DNA of 64,000 nucleotides from Ancylothrix sp. D3o (GCF_025370775.1 NZ_JAMXEX010000013.1:62001-126000), one strand, 5' to 3'. Counted from the stretch's first letter, positions 1 to 8,805 are shown. Notes: generated by a model not told the origin, from the sequence alone. Made by a program: numbers and translations.

Positions 1-147
1 CTGACCTACTTCTATTGCTAAAACCAAGGCCGCATCTTCTAAATCTCCTTCACAATCTTCTATCACATCCAAAGCTTTTAAAGCTTGTTCATAGGCCGCT
101 AATTGGGTTCGGAATTGAGCTATTTCTTCAAAAGTTACTTTTGTCAT
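1..147 (-). CDS. Hypothetical protein, N-terminal part (runs off window)
   Basis: The reverse strand reads an open frame of 49 codons from an ATG at 145-147 to the window edge, beginning MTKVTFEEIAQFRTQ. The protein is acidic and helical-looking, with several Ala/Leu/Glu-rich heptad-like turns. I do not recognise a family. The C-terminus lies outside the window, so length and stop are unknown. It lies 3' of the long repeat protein on the same strand, about 70 bp away, and may be co-transcribed with it. Confidence 0.55.
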   Translation of the reverse strand, partial: MTKVTFEEIAQFRTQLAAYEQALKALDVIEDCEGDLEDAALVLAIEVGQ

Positions 148-217
148 AGTTTTATATAAATAAAAGTCTTAGAAGCTTTGTTTTTTGAGAGCAAAACTTC
201 TAACACTTTCGGAAAAA

Positions 218-2425
218 TTAACGAGGGGTAGTAGGAGTTGATTGCGGTGCCGGTTCCGGTATCGGTGCCGGTGCAATTTGTCTTTGCCACAGTGTAATTT
301 GTACTTGAGCCGCCGAATAAGTGCCGGCATAAGAAGGAATTTTGCGAGCAATTTCAATTGCCCCTTGCGGATCATAACTTGCCTGTTGTTGAGCAAGCGA
401 TAAAATTTGATCGCTCCACTGATTAATCATGCTATCGGCTTCTGAACGCAAGCGGCTACTATCAGAAACTTGATTTGCTGCACGAATAGCAGAAGCCAGC
501 GTTTCCGGTGTTCCCATACCGGCATAACGATAAGCATCCTCAAGATTTTGCCGGCCACGAAGTTCCCCTTTCCAAGCTTGGATGGCATCTTGCGCTTCAC
601 CATACAAAGCACGTCCGCTGATAATTCTTTCCGCTCGGTTGATCGCATCGGAATATTGACCCATTGCCGCTAACTGACGGGCATTATCCATAATAGGCCG
701 GTCTTGTTGTTCTTGGATTTGCCGGTTCCATTCATCAATTTTTGCTTGCGCTTCCTCATAAAGCGCTCTACCACTGCCTATTTTTCGGGCTTGGCTAATA
801 GCAGCGTCTAAAGACTCAGGACGACCACCCCGCGCTAATTGATTTGCTATATCCAAAATAGGCCGGTCTTGTTGTTCTTGAATTTGCCGGCTCCACTGGT
901 CGATTTTTTCTTGCGCCGCCCCATAAAGCGCCCGATTTCTGCCAATAATTCCCGCTTGATTAATAGCAGCTTGCAGCGAATTTACATCCCCAGATCGGGC
1001 TAACATTTCTGCTCTTTCTAAATAAGGCCGGTCTTCTTGGGTTTCAATTTCTCCTCGCCAACGGTCGATTTCTGATTGCGCTTCCTCCCAGCGAGGTTTA
1101 GAGCGATCAATTTGTTCGGCTTGCGAAATTGCGGCTTTTAAATCATTAACACTGCCGGTGCGAGCCAAAGAGCGAGCTTTTTCTAAATACCCTAAATTTT
1201 GGATGCTGTCTTGCCACTCAGTAATCAAGCGTTTGGCTTTGCTATAAAGAGGCCGATTTGGGGCAATTTTTTGAGCCGCTGCTATGGCAGATTCTAAACC
1301 GCTGACGCTATCTTGCCAGGTTAAAGATTGGGCTCTGGCTAACTCAATAAAATCGGCAACTTCTTCTTTTAGTTTCGCTTCTTCTGGAATTTGACGGGCA
1401 ATTTCAACCGCTGCCGATAAGTCGCGTTTTTCTAGGCTTTCCTCTGCCAAATCCATCATTTTTTGACTAAATTCTTTGATGGCTTCGCGGGATTTTTCAT
1501 AAACGCGACTGTTTTTCTCGATGCTTTGAGCAACTTTAATTGCTTCGAGGAGTTTTTCTAAACCCCCTTGATCTGCAAGGCTATAAGCTTTGCCAAGTTT
1601 GCTGCCATCTTCGCGGGCAACTTTCATTATGTTGGTGATTTCTTCGTACTTTACCGTTGCCCAGTATTGGTTTTCAATATCCAGCAATTGTACAGCTTCT
1701 CGGAAGGCTTGCGGCCAGTTTTGTTTCCGCAGTTCGGCTTCTGCTTTGTTATAAATTTCCTCAGCTTTTGACCAGATAGACTGCCAATTATTTATGCGTT
1801 CTTCTACGAGGCTATAAACCGGCACATTGGCAGGAATTTTGCGTGCCATTCCAATAGCTTCTTCTAATTTACCGGCATTAAAAGTTTGGTCGCATAGCTG
1901 CAAAAGTTGTTCTGACCATTCTTCAATATTGCGGTTAATTTCGGGGCGCAGGGGGTGGTCTTTGGGGAGTTCATTAACCAGTTGAATTGCTGAGAGCAAA
2001 TCATCAACGGTGTCTTTATTGGCGGCAAGTTGAGCGCAATACATTCGCAAACTGGCGCTTGCCATCGGCCAAAAAATTGCCGGACAATTGGGCACTGCCG
2101 GCAACCGCAACAATAAGGCAGTGGCAATGGCACCGCTAGTGACAAAAACAACAGCCGACGAGCCGACCCAAAATTTCCAACTGTGCAGAAGTTTTTCTAA
2201 GCTTTCTATGGGGACGCGCAGGCGGGAGGAGGCCGAGCCAATGACAGAATCCGCTACGGTACGACCGTCTGGTTCCAGAGAGGCCGGTGGCACGCTTTGA
2301 GGCACTGACCCTCCAGACACCGGCGTGCCTGCTAAGGGTGGAAGCCCACTAAATTGGCTGTTGTTGATTGGTTTTAAAGACCGGTCAACGCGGCGCCGGT
2401 CTCTACCTCTGCGAACTCTTGTCAT
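218..2425 (-). CDS. Membrane-anchored helical-repeat protein (cyanobacterial, unknown function)
   Basis: About 735 aa. A basic, Pro/Ser-rich N-terminal tail of about 85 residues precedes one hydrophobic segment (about residues 86-110), then a Cys/Pro-rich patch (NCPAIFWP). The rest is a long Ala/Gln/Glu-rich helical region built from degenerate units of about 50-60 residues, each carrying a motif like ALYxxAQxxIxxW followed by IQEQQDRP. Such proteins are conserved in cyanobacteria and often loosely labelled chromosome-segregation ATPase-like, but no P-loop is visible here, so I do not assign that role. A GTG at 2434 is in frame; ATG 2425 (MTRVRRG) was preferred because the basic tail begins there. 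It is probably a single-pass protein with a large repeat domain on one side of the membrane. Confidence 0.8.
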   Translation of the reverse strand: MTRVRRGRDRRRVDRSLKPINNSQFSGLPPLAGTPVSGGSVPQSVPPASLEPDGRTVADSVIGSASSRLRVPIESLEKLLHSWKFWVGSSAVVFVTSGAIATALLLRLPAVPNCPAIFWPMASASLRMYCAQLAANKDTVDDLLSAIQLVNELPKDHPLRPEINRNIEEWSEQLLQLCDQTFNAGKLEEAIGMARKIPANVPVYSLVEERINNWQSIWSKAEEIYNKAEAELRKQNWPQAFREAVQLLDIENQYWATVKYEEITNIMKVAREDGSKLGKAYSLADQGGLEKLLEAIKVAQSIEKNSRVYEKSREAIKEFSQKMMDLAEESLEKRDLSAAVEIARQIPEEAKLKEEVADFIELARAQSLTWQDSVSGLESAIAAAQKIAPNRPLYSKAKRLITEWQDSIQNLGYLEKARSLARTGSVNDLKAAISQAEQIDRSKPRWEEAQSEIDRWRGEIETQEDRPYLERAEMLARSGDVNSLQAAINQAGIIGRNRALYGAAQEKIDQWSRQIQEQQDRPILDIANQLARGGRPESLDAAISQARKIGSGRALYEEAQAKIDEWNRQIQEQQDRPIMDNARQLAAMGQYSDAINRAERIISGRALYGEAQDAIQAWKGELRGRQNLEDAYRYAGMGTPETLASAIRAANQVSDSSRLRSEADSMINQWSDQILSLAQQQASYDPQGAIEIARKIPSYAGTYSAAQVQITLWQRQIAPAPIPEPAPQSTPTTPR

Positions 2426-2765
2426 ATCCCACACACCAACAGTAAATCTGTCATTTAAAATGCCCGCAAATAGCCATTTGATTATGTTATCGGCTACATA
2501 AGACTTATGAAATTTCCGTAAAGAACCGGAAGGTCTTTAAGAGATTTTTCGGCTTTGTACCAGCTTAATCTCAGGCTGGCTTTTTTTGCGGTTCAGCGTC
2601 GCCGTCTCGAAAAAAAAGCTTTTCTCTTGCTGATTTTCCTTGGGGCGCACGCTTCTTAGAAACTTTATCTACATCTTGCCGTTATTGTCAATGCAATGGC
2701 CGAAAAACAAAAAAAGTCAGGCTTAAATTTTTCCTGACTCTTGGGTTGGTTTAATTAAGCGTTCT
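2426..2765. other. Intergenic region with a plus-strand terminator-like hairpin
   Basis: 340 bp without a convincing gene. At 2560-2579 a 5-bp stem (CCAGC/GCTGG, 10-nt loop) is followed by a C and seven T residues on the plus strand. That looks like a weak intrinsic terminator, although no plus-strand gene ends here, so a short unannotated RNA starting near 2450-2520 is possible. A second palindromic stretch (TAAAGA...TCTTTA) lies at about 2519-2540. The hslO terminator occupies the right end. Confidence 0.4.
2705..2739 (-). terminator. Intrinsic terminator of hslO
   Basis: On the minus strand, a perfect 7-bp stem AGTCAGG/CCTGACT (plus positions 2715-2721 and 2733-2739) with an 11-nt A-rich loop is followed by a run of T residues. 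It begins about 27 bp past the hslO stop codon, as expected for a Rho-independent terminator. Confidence 0.75.
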
Positions 2766-3674
2766 CTAGTTTACCGTTGCAGTTTCGGCTCGAAGTCTGC
2801 CTATCAACTCGCTGAGATCGTCGCTGCTGGCGTGATAAACGTTGCCGCAAAAATGGCAGATAGCCTCGGCTCCGTTGTCTTTTTCGATCATGTCTTGCAG
2901 TTCAGCTTCTCCGAGCATTTTTAGCGCTCCTAAAAATCGGTCGCCGTTACAACCGCAATGGAAGCGCACGATCTGCCGTTCTGGTAAAATTTGCAGGCCC
3001 ATGTCTCCGAGTAAGTCTTGCATGATTTCTGGGAGGGTTTTGCCGGCTTGCAGCAGAGGTGTGAAGCCAGCTAAACCGGCGACACGAGATTCTAGGGTTT
3101 CAATGAGTTCTTCATCTATGGCGGCTTTGGGTAAGACTTGCAACAGTACGCCACCGGCTGCTGTGACACCTTCAGCCCCAACAAATACTCCCACGACTAG
3201 GGCTGAGGGGGTTTGTTCGGAGGTGACAAGGTAGTGGGCAATGTCATCGCCAATTTCGCCTGATACCAGTTCAACGGTGCTTGAGTAGGGGTAGCCGTAG
3301 CCAACATCTCGCACGACATAAATATAGCCACTGTTGCCAACGGCTCCGCCAACGTCGAGTTTTCCTTTACTATTTGGGGGTAGTTCGATTTCTGGGTTAT
3401 CGACGTATCCCCGCACTGTGCCGTCTAAACCGGCATCGACGAGAATTCCGCCTAATGGCCCGTTGCCCCTGATCCGGATATTTACTCTTGATTCTGGGCG
3501 TTTCATGTTAGAGACGAGTAACAGTCCTGATGTCATTGTCCGTCCCAGGGCGGCGGTGGCAACGTAGGAAAGTTTGTGTCGCTGCCTTGCTTCTTCTGTG
3601 AGGCGGGTGGTAATTACGCCTACTGCTCGTATGCCTCCGTCTGCTGCGGTTGCTCGAATTAATTGATCGGCCAT
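2766..3674 (-). CDS. hslO: Hsp33 redox-regulated molecular chaperone
   Basis: 302 aa, the normal length for Hsp33, a cytoplasmic holdase activated by oxidation and unfolding. The N-terminal domain is typical (MADQLIRATAADGGIRAVG). The C-terminal redox switch is complete: HCGCN (CxC) near residue 236 and CHFCG (CxxC) near residue 269, which would bind one zinc and form two disulfides on oxidative stress. It is followed by an intrinsic terminator and stands alone, divergent from the 131-aa gene starting at 3796. In a phototroph a role under photooxidative stress is plausible. Confidence 0.97.
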   Translation of the reverse strand: MADQLIRATAADGGIRAVGVITTRLTEEARQRHKLSYVATAALGRTMTSGLLLVSNMKRPESRVNIRIRGNGPLGGILVDAGLDGTVRGYVDNPEIELPPNSKGKLDVGGAVGNSGYIYVVRDVGYGYPYSSTVELVSGEIGDDIAHYLVTSEQTPSALVVGVFVGAEGVTAAGGVLLQVLPKAAIDEELIETLESRVAGLAGFTPLLQAGKTLPEIMQDLLGDMGLQILPERQIVRFHCGCNGDRFLGALKMLGEAELQDMIEKDNGAEAICHFCGNVYHASSDDLSELIGRLRAETATVN

Positions 3675-3795
3675 GATAAAACCTTACTTTTGCCACTCTT
3701 ACTATTTTAAAAGCCTTCTCCTCAACAAGCAGCGATTACGGCTCGACGTGGCTTTTGACATACTGAAAGGGAGAGTCTAGGAGGCGTTGTTTTTT

Positions 3796-4191
3796 ATGTT
3801 TGGTACGTTCCAGCAAAGTCATCTGCGAATTGAGGTCAATGCACCGGCTTCTATTATTCGTGATTGTCTTATGCGTCCGGCGGTGGCTGAGCGGTGGCTT
3901 TGGCCACAACGTTTTTCTGCCGGTCTGCCAGAAGAGTTTGAGGTGGGTTTATCTTTTACCAGTTCTATTGGGCCGGTGGTTATTCATCATGTTGTTGATG
4001 TGGCTCAGTCCAATTGCTTGCGCTGTTTATTAAGTCAAGGAATTGATGGTTATCACGAGTGGTATTGGGGCGATGGTTGGGTGCAGTCTCGTTTAGAGGG
4101 AATTTCTTTGTTGCCCTTAAATTTATCGCAAAGCGTTAGTTTATGGCGTCTGCGCGAGTTTGTAGCTTCGCGTCAACAAAAAACTGCTTAA
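3796..4191 (+). CDS. SRPBCC-like small protein
   Basis: 131 aa. The pattern of an N-terminal strand with bulky aromatics, a helix with RPAVAERWLWPQ, and later strands (GYHEWYWGDGWVQSRLEGISLLP) is that of START/SRPBCC-fold ligand-binding proteins of cyanobacteria, but there are no catalytic residues to name. A TTG lies in frame at 3787, only 2 nt after the Shine-Dalgarno AGGAGG at 3779-3784. ATG 3796 has an 11-nt spacing, so it is taken as the start. The gene is divergent from hslO and convergent with the NUDIX gene. Confidence 0.7.
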   Translation: MFGTFQQSHLRIEVNAPASIIRDCLMRPAVAERWLWPQRFSAGLPEEFEVGLSFTSSIGPVVIHHVVDVAQSNCLRCLLSQGIDGYHEWYWGDGWVQSRLEGISLLPLNLSQSVSLWRLREFVASRQQKTA

Positions 4192-4330
4192 AACTTTGTT
4201 CGCTGTCGGGTGGGCTCTGCCCACCACTGCCCGTTATCCTATTTTTACCTACAAAATTTTTCTCAATTTATTGCTCAAAATAAGGCTATATCTCATCCCC
4301 CTAGTTAGAAAATTATTCTCGCCATCAACC

Positions 4331-4897
4331 CTAAAAACTGTGGTTTTCCCCCCTTAAATTCATCGCCGTATTACCTTTCAAAATTAAAATCGAACTCGGC
4401 CCATGTGTAATAGAACTTTCCATCACGTTTTCTACAGCTTCCTCTAAACTCATTTTTACCGTTTTCATTGTTTCGGTTCCTTCCCGTTCTGTGGAAGTAA
4501 ATTTTAAATTTGTTGCCGTAAATAAAAATACAGGACAGTTAACAATCGATGTATCCATATCAAACATCCCTAAATCTGTCCATTCGGCTGCCTCAATTCC
4601 CAATTCTTCTTTTACTTCTCTTTTTGCTGCTTCTAAAGGTGGCTCATCTCCATCAATTGCCCCGCACACAACCTCTACACTTTCGCGTTTTAGTGCATAA
4701 CGAAATTGCTTAACTAAATAGACATTACCCTCATCATCCATCGGCAGCACAGCCACTCCTGCTTTCATTTTTACTGTGGCGTAACTTCCAGGTTTTCCGT
4801 CTGGTTGCACCACCTGGTCTTCCTGCACATCAATAAAAGAATTGTGATATTTTTTTTCGGTTTCTTCAATTGTCCAAGGGCCATTTTTTTCTGACAT
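4331..4897 (-). CDS. NUDIX hydrolase (ADP-ribose pyrophosphatase-like)
   Basis: 188 aa. The Nudix box is perfect: G79, E85, R93-E94, E97-E98 and G100 match Gx5Ex7REUxEExGU, giving the Mg-binding diphosphate-hydrolase site. The N-terminal beta-sheet region (MKAGVAVLPMDDEGNVYLVKQFRY) and the length resemble ADP-ribose or nucleoside-diphosphate-sugar pyrophosphatases. The exact substrate cannot be read from the sequence. It is a single-gene unit on the minus strand, convergent with the SRPBCC gene. Confidence 0.93.
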   Translation of the reverse strand: MSEKNGPWTIEETEKKYHNSFIDVQEDQVVQPDGKPGSYATVKMKAGVAVLPMDDEGNVYLVKQFRYALKRESVEVVCGAIDGDEPPLEAAKREVKEELGIEAAEWTDLGMFDMDTSIVNCPVFLFTATNLKFTSTEREGTETMKTVKMSLEEAVENVMESSITHGPSSILILKGNTAMNLRGENHSF

Positions 4898-5111
4898 AAG
4901 CTTAGGGGATGGGAGTTTCCTGCTTTCAGTTTATCCCGATTAGCTTATCAAAATCCTTGCTCAATCTCTGCCGAAAGTAAGATTTTTTTACCCTTCCCCA
5001 AGAAACAGTTTTTTTGAGCGCGTTCGGTTAAATATTTACCCCTAAAGATAGGCCAAATTTGCTAACAATTTTGTCTAAAATTCGGGTAATAAAATCATTG
5101 AGGAAAACCTT

Positions 5112-5297
5112 ATGCCCAGTGGAAATGCCAGCCATAAAAGCACTGCCATAAAACCTAACACAAATATGAATGGGGCAATCGAAGAAACTGATTCAACTGT
5201 TGAAATACCGGAAATTACTACCCAAGCAAGCCATGCCAGCAGAGTAGAAGAAGCGCCGGAAAATCAAGCGGCTACCGAACGCCCCAATAATCAATAG
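5112..5297 (+). CDS. Small polar hypothetical protein
   Basis: 61 aa, rich in Thr, Asn, Ser, Glu and Ala and lacking hydrophobic segments, so probably disordered. The main support is a good ribosome site (GAGG at about 5099-5102, 8 nt before the ATG). No family is recognised. It lies 40 bp upstream of the DUF72 gene on the same strand, separated by a small perfect hairpin. Confidence 0.45.
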   Translation: MPSGNASHKSTAIKPNTNMNGAIEETDSTVEIPEITTQASHASRVEEAPENQAATERPNNQ

Positions 5298-5305
5298 TAA
5301 TTTGT

Positions 5306-5322
5306 GCTGGGCATAGCCCAGC
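5306..5322. repeat. Perfect 7-bp palindrome, GCTGGGC-ata-GCCCAGC
   Basis: Stem GCTGGGC/GCCCAGC with a 3-nt loop lies just upstream of the DUF72 start. Nearly the same palindrome occurs at 51324-51340 (loop aaa), where a T-run makes it a terminator for acnB. Here there is no T-run of terminator strength directly after it, and it would lie in the leader of the downstream gene. Confidence 0.6.
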
Positions 5323-5336
5323 CTACTTTTAATAAA

Positions 5337-6068
5337 ATGGCTATTCATATTGGTACGTCTGGATGGAGTTATGACCACTGGCAGGGAGTGCTTTACCCTG
5401 ATAAATTACCCAGTGCAAAACGCTTAGATTATTATTTACAGCGCTATCAAACTGTAGAAGTAAATAGCAGTTATTATCACTGGCCAAGAGATACAACTTT
5501 TTCTAATTGGCGAGCGCGTCTGCCAGAGAATTTTTTAATGACTATCAAAGCGCCTCGTGGTTTAACTCACAGTTCGCGTCTTGCTTCGCCGGAAAAATGG
5601 TTAGCGCGAATTGAGCAGAGTTTACATTATTTAGGCGACAAATTAGGCGTATTTTTGGTACAATTACCGCCGGCTTTTGCCTGTGATATGGCACGCTTGG
5701 CTTATTTTTTAGAGCAAACTCCCCCTTGGATAAAACTAGCAGTAGAATTTCGGCATCCAAGCTGGCATACCGAAGAAGTTTTTAGTTTATTAGAAAATAA
5801 AAATGCTGCTTATTGTGTGATGAGTGGGGCAAATTTACCTTGTATTTTGAAAGCAACTGCATCTTTTGTTTATGTGCGAATGCACGGCCCAGACCATAAT
5901 TTTTTGTATGGTGGTTCCTATAGTGATGATGATTTGCGCTGGTGGGCCGGTCGTATCCGGGAATGGGAAGCGCAGGGAAAAAGTGTGTTTGTTTATTTTA
6001 ATAATGATGGTAACGGTAATGCTGTGAGAAATGCCGATACTTTGAAATATTTTTTAGGCGTTCAATAA
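5337..6068 (+). CDS. DUF72 family protein (YecE-like)
   Basis: 243 aa. It begins MAIHIGTSGWSYDHWQG, the classic first strand of DUF72 TIM-barrel proteins, and carries the later family signatures SSYYHWPR, PRGLTH, FLVQLPP, AVEFRHPSW, YVRMHG and YVYFNND-like (VFVYFNNDGNGNAV). The biochemical role of the family is not settled. An in-frame upstream GTG-type start at 5304 would run through the palindrome at 5306-5322, so the ATG at 5337 is used. Confidence 0.92.
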   Translation: MAIHIGTSGWSYDHWQGVLYPDKLPSAKRLDYYLQRYQTVEVNSSYYHWPRDTTFSNWRARLPENFLMTIKAPRGLTHSSRLASPEKWLARIEQSLHYLGDKLGVFLVQLPPAFACDMARLAYFLEQTPPWIKLAVEFRHPSWHTEEVFSLLENKNAAYCVMSGANLPCILKATASFVYVRMHGPDHNFLYGGSYSDDDLRWWAGRIREWEAQGKSVFVYFNNDGNGNAVRNADTLKYFLGVQ

Positions 6069-6392
6069 AAAATATTGTGAATTTTTCTAAAAAATTAGTG
6101 CAGTCGAGGGATTGACAAACACCTTAAAATGTGCATAATAAAAACGAGTATGAAATTAAACAATGCTACTCGACAAAAGCATTGGTAAATTGTTACAAAA
6201 ACTACTTCCTGAGTTGAGAGGAAATGTTAAAAGTTGTTGTTTAATGAGAATAGGCGAACTGACACACCCGCCAACTCTGACAAATGCCTCATTAGTCATT
6301 AAGTCATGCGTCAGGGAGGTTGCGTCTACCCTCTTACCAGGCGGGAGTCTGAGGCTGTACTGATCATTCGCAAATAATTTAACACAAAGACT
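6069..6392 (+). other. 324-bp leader with promoter and no convincing gene
   Basis: A good sigma70-type promoter (6112-6139) opens about 250 nt of transcribed leader before the ATG at 6393. A 66-codon frame starting at 6163 lacks a ribosome site and resembles no family. Within the leader, ACCCGCC near 6270 and GGCGGGA near 6340 are complementary, and GCGTCAG/CTGAC-type segments could also pair, so a structured 5' UTR or small RNA is possible. No known riboswitch class was recognised. Confidence 0.4.
6112..6139 (+). promoter_or_regulatory. Sigma70-type promoter
   Basis: A perfect -35 TTGACA at 6112-6117, a 16-bp spacer, and CATAAT at 6134-6139. It faces the hypothetical gene at 6393, leaving a leader of about 245 nt. 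Confidence 0.6.
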
Positions 6393-6986
6393 ATGTTTGA
6401 AAATCTTAAAGACTCGATAGTGAGTGATGAAGAGTTGCTTTTTATGATTGGTTACGAACGAGACATAATAAAAAGCTATTGCGAAGACGAAAAGCCGCAA
6501 AATATCCCGCCAATTATTAAAGTGCTGGATTCGGAAAACCGGCTCCAATTTATTCCCTTAGATGGTGGCAGAGATTTCAATCGATCTACCGAACGCCGGC
6601 AAATTCTGGTAGAAATTGGGGCTGCTTTTTACCGAGAATGGGGACGTGATGTATTTCCCTCTATTTTAATTATGACTTCTGAAGCGTGGATGAAATCTTT
6701 TGATGCTAAAGAAGTTCCCGATAAAGTCCGCGCACCAAGCGATTATCCTGATGCCGTTGATGCAATTGTGGTGCAAGCAATTACCCTGACAAAATCTTCG
6801 GCAGAAGAACCGGAACCTACACCCAGAGCCGGTTTAGCCGTGTTAGAAATTAAATCAAGAGAACCCTATTTAACCCTAGAAGAATTGGTGGAACCGAACC
6901 TAATGCCGGCAACACGAGAAACCACCGATTTACTCAACCACTTTTTTATGGGTTGGGTGAAACAAGGCGCAATTGAAAACAATTAA
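6393..6986 (+). CDS. Conserved hypothetical protein
   Basis: 197 aa, soluble and acidic, with no signal peptide or membrane segment. It contains the stretch FIPLDGGRDFNRSTERRQ followed by FYREWGRDVFPSILIMTSEAW, which looks like a compact alpha/beta domain, but no family with a known activity is recognised. Its stop is 5 bp from the start of the [2Fe-2S] ferredoxin-like gene, so the two are probably one operon driven from the promoter at 6112-6139. Confidence 0.75.
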   Translation: MFENLKDSIVSDEELLFMIGYERDIIKSYCEDEKPQNIPPIIKVLDSENRLQFIPLDGGRDFNRSTERRQILVEIGAAFYREWGRDVFPSILIMTSEAWMKSFDAKEVPDKVRAPSDYPDAVDAIVVQAITLTKSSAEEPEPTPRAGLAVLEIKSREPYLTLEELVEPNLMPATRETTDLLNHFFMGWVKQGAIENN

Positions 6987-6991
6987 ATTCT

Positions 6992-7225
6992 ATGGTTTCT
7001 GACAAAGAAATTTTAATCTGCCAAAACCGCACCTGTCGCAAACAAGGTAGCGCAAAAGTTATGGCAGCATTTCAAGTTAATGCTGTGCCAAATATTACCC
7101 TCACCGGCAGCGGTTGTCTGGGAAAATGCGGTAATGGGCCGATGGTCTTAATTTTGCCGGATCAGGTATGGTATTCTCATGTTCATCCTTCCGAAGCACC
7201 GGCCCTCATTAACCGCCATCTCTAG
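6992..7225 (+). CDS. Thioredoxin-like [2Fe-2S] ferredoxin domain protein
   Basis: 77 aa. Four cysteines are arranged as in the (2Fe-2S) ferredoxin domain: C10 and C15 (CQNRTC), then C42 and C46 (GCLGKCG). These should hold one [2Fe-2S] cluster in a thioredoxin fold, as in the NuoE/HoxE family and stand-alone cyanobacterial relatives. The partner is unknown. It follows the 197-aa protein with a 5-bp gap and is convergent with ygfZ. Confidence 0.88.
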   Translation: MVSDKEILICQNRTCRKQGSAKVMAAFQVNAVPNITLTGSGCLGKCGNGPMVLILPDQVWYSHVHPSEAPALINRHL

Positions 7226-7238
7226 CTACACCCACCGG

Positions 7239-8297
7239 CTACAAAAGCGGAGGAGTCAAAAAAGGCACTTCGACTACTTCCCCTTCTGTTTCACCCACCA
7301 AAACTTTTAACCCTACTCCACCGGCTTTTGAGCGAATATAAGCCAAACCAAAGGGCCCTTTTTCCGTTTCCGCATAACTTGTCAGCGTGCCGACTTTTTC
7401 CTCACCTATAAATATCGCACTCCCCGGAGTTGCCGGTGCATTTAAACGCACCCCCCAAAGAAATTGTTTCACGCCTTTATAAGTATTCAACCGCGCAATA
7501 GTTTCTTGCCCAATATAACAACCTTTACTAAAAGAAATCGTTTGCATCAAACGCACTTCTAAAGGATTATAATCTTCCGTCAATTCGCTATCTGGCAAAG
7601 GCCGGCCTTGTTCTATTCTTAAGGCATTCCAGCAATTTTCCCCCAGCGGAATAGCCCCAGCTTCGCTTAAAACAGTCCACAATTGAGGACTTTTTTCGAC
7701 ATCCACAATTAACGTATAACCGGCACTCGCCAACCCACTGCCAACACCGACGCGAACCTCGACACCGCCAACCTTAAAAACTTGATGATTTCCGTAGGGT
7801 TGACCGGCCATTTCTCCAGCCCCAATTTGTTGCAATAACTCATCACTTTTCGGGCCAATCAAACTAAAAGCAGCCGTTTGATTCGTGATATCAGTTAGTT
7901 TCACTTTATCGGCAAAAAAGATATAACGATCCAGCCATTGCACAACCTTTTCTCTCCGGTTAGGAGACACCAGCAATAACACCGAATCTTCTGTAAGATA
8001 AGCCGTTGCTAAATCAATTGTGCGAGCCGTAGAAGTCACAAAAACTGTATCGCAACCTTGACCGGCTTTAAGGCTATTAAAATCATTGGTACTTTGGTTG
8101 TGCAAAAAGCGAATTCTGTCATCATCAGAAACCAAAATTCGCCCCCAGTGCGAACGATTACAAAGCGCCACACTTTCTTGAACTGCCTTGAAAGCTTCGC
8201 TGTCGTTGCGATATGATACGGCCACTTTTACGCCGCTGCCAACTTCTTCTACAATTGCCCCGGCTTTTGCTTGAATTTCCTGTAATTGTTCAATCAT
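7239..8297 (-). CDS. ygfZ: YgfZ/GcvT-like folate-binding protein
   Basis: 352 aa, GcvT-fold. The diagnostic KGCYIGQE motif (about residue 259) is present; its cysteine is essential in YgfZ proteins, which use folate and assist assembly or repair of a subset of Fe-S enzymes. The N-terminal part (LCNRSHWGRILVSDDDRIRFLHNQSTNDF) and the C-terminal barrel (GVRLNAPATPGSAIF) also fit. It lacks the glycine-cleavage T-protein signatures. A neighbouring [2Fe-2S] protein gene is convergent, so co-regulation is not implied. Confidence 0.92.
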   Translation of the reverse strand: MIEQLQEIQAKAGAIVEEVGSGVKVAVSYRNDSEAFKAVQESVALCNRSHWGRILVSDDDRIRFLHNQSTNDFNSLKAGQGCDTVFVTSTARTIDLATAYLTEDSVLLLVSPNRREKVVQWLDRYIFFADKVKLTDITNQTAAFSLIGPKSDELLQQIGAGEMAGQPYGNHQVFKVGGVEVRVGVGSGLASAGYTLIVDVEKSPQLWTVLSEAGAIPLGENCWNALRIEQGRPLPDSELTEDYNPLEVRLMQTISFSKGCYIGQETIARLNTYKGVKQFLWGVRLNAPATPGSAIFIGEEKVGTLTSYAETEKGPFGLAYIRSKAGGVGLKVLVGETEGEVVEVPFLTPPLL

Positions 8298-8348
8298 TTT
8301 TCGCTAAAATTTTTGTGGATTTGTTGTCAAATTTTTTTCGGTTTTAAG

Positions 8349-8369
8349 AGGGTGGGATACGCCCACCCT
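8349..8369. repeat. Hairpin between two minus-strand genes
   Basis: AGGGTGGG and CCCACCCT form an 8-bp stem with a 5-nt loop, 5 bp beyond the stop of the 128-aa gene on the minus strand. The following bases are only moderately T-rich, so it may be a weak terminator or an RNA-stabilising hairpin. Confidence 0.45.
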
Positions 8370-8373
8370 GAAA

Positions 8374-8760
8374 TTAAACCACCGGCAACTCTGCAAAAAT
8401 TTTATCTACAACTTTTTTTGCTTTGCTATCAAGCCGGTTCCAGTCTACTTCGCCAGTTTCTTCCTCCAACAATTGATGGTCGATTTCCACTTCAAAAGTT
8501 TCTTCGGGGGCGTGGGTTGGTTGGTAATTGCTGAAACAAACTTGATAGCACAAATCCCAGATTTCCAATGTTATTTGATGCTCCTTGTTCTGCAAACAAA
8601 GCTGATAACCAGGGTAGGGATTTTGCACCTCTTGATAACTACCTTGCCATACTGACTCATCAAGATGTTTGCGGATGTTGTCAATCACGCGGATCAAGGC
8701 CGGTTGCATCAGCACATTAGCCTGCTCCCAGGCGAGTTGATCTTTAATAATAGGCTTCAT
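8374..8760 (-). CDS. Conserved cyanobacterial hypothetical protein
   Basis: 128 aa, soluble and acidic (notably EETFEVEIDHQLLEEETGEVDWNRLDSKAKKVVDKIFAELP at the C-terminal half, read as helix-strand-helix). No catalytic motif, signal peptide or membrane segment is seen. It lies upstream of ygfZ on the same strand, separated by a hairpin. No function is proposed. Confidence 0.75.
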   Translation of the reverse strand: MKPIIKDQLAWEQANVLMQPALIRVIDNIRKHLDESVWQGSYQEVQNPYPGYQLCLQNKEHQITLEIWDLCYQVCFSNYQPTHAPEETFEVEIDHQLLEEETGEVDWNRLDSKAKKVVDKIFAELPVV

Positions 8761-8805
8761 TGGATTTGGCTGGTGATTTTTTGCAGAAATTCACTTTCAT
8801 TGCCA

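Noticed and set aside
218-2425. Chromosome-segregation ATPase annotation for the 735-aa repeat protein
   Set aside because: No Walker A or B motif is visible; only helical repeats and one membrane span.
6156-6548. 130-codon minus-strand frame over the leader and 5' part of the 197-aa gene
   Set aside because: No ribosome site, no protein-like domain, and it overlaps a better plus-strand gene with its own promoter.
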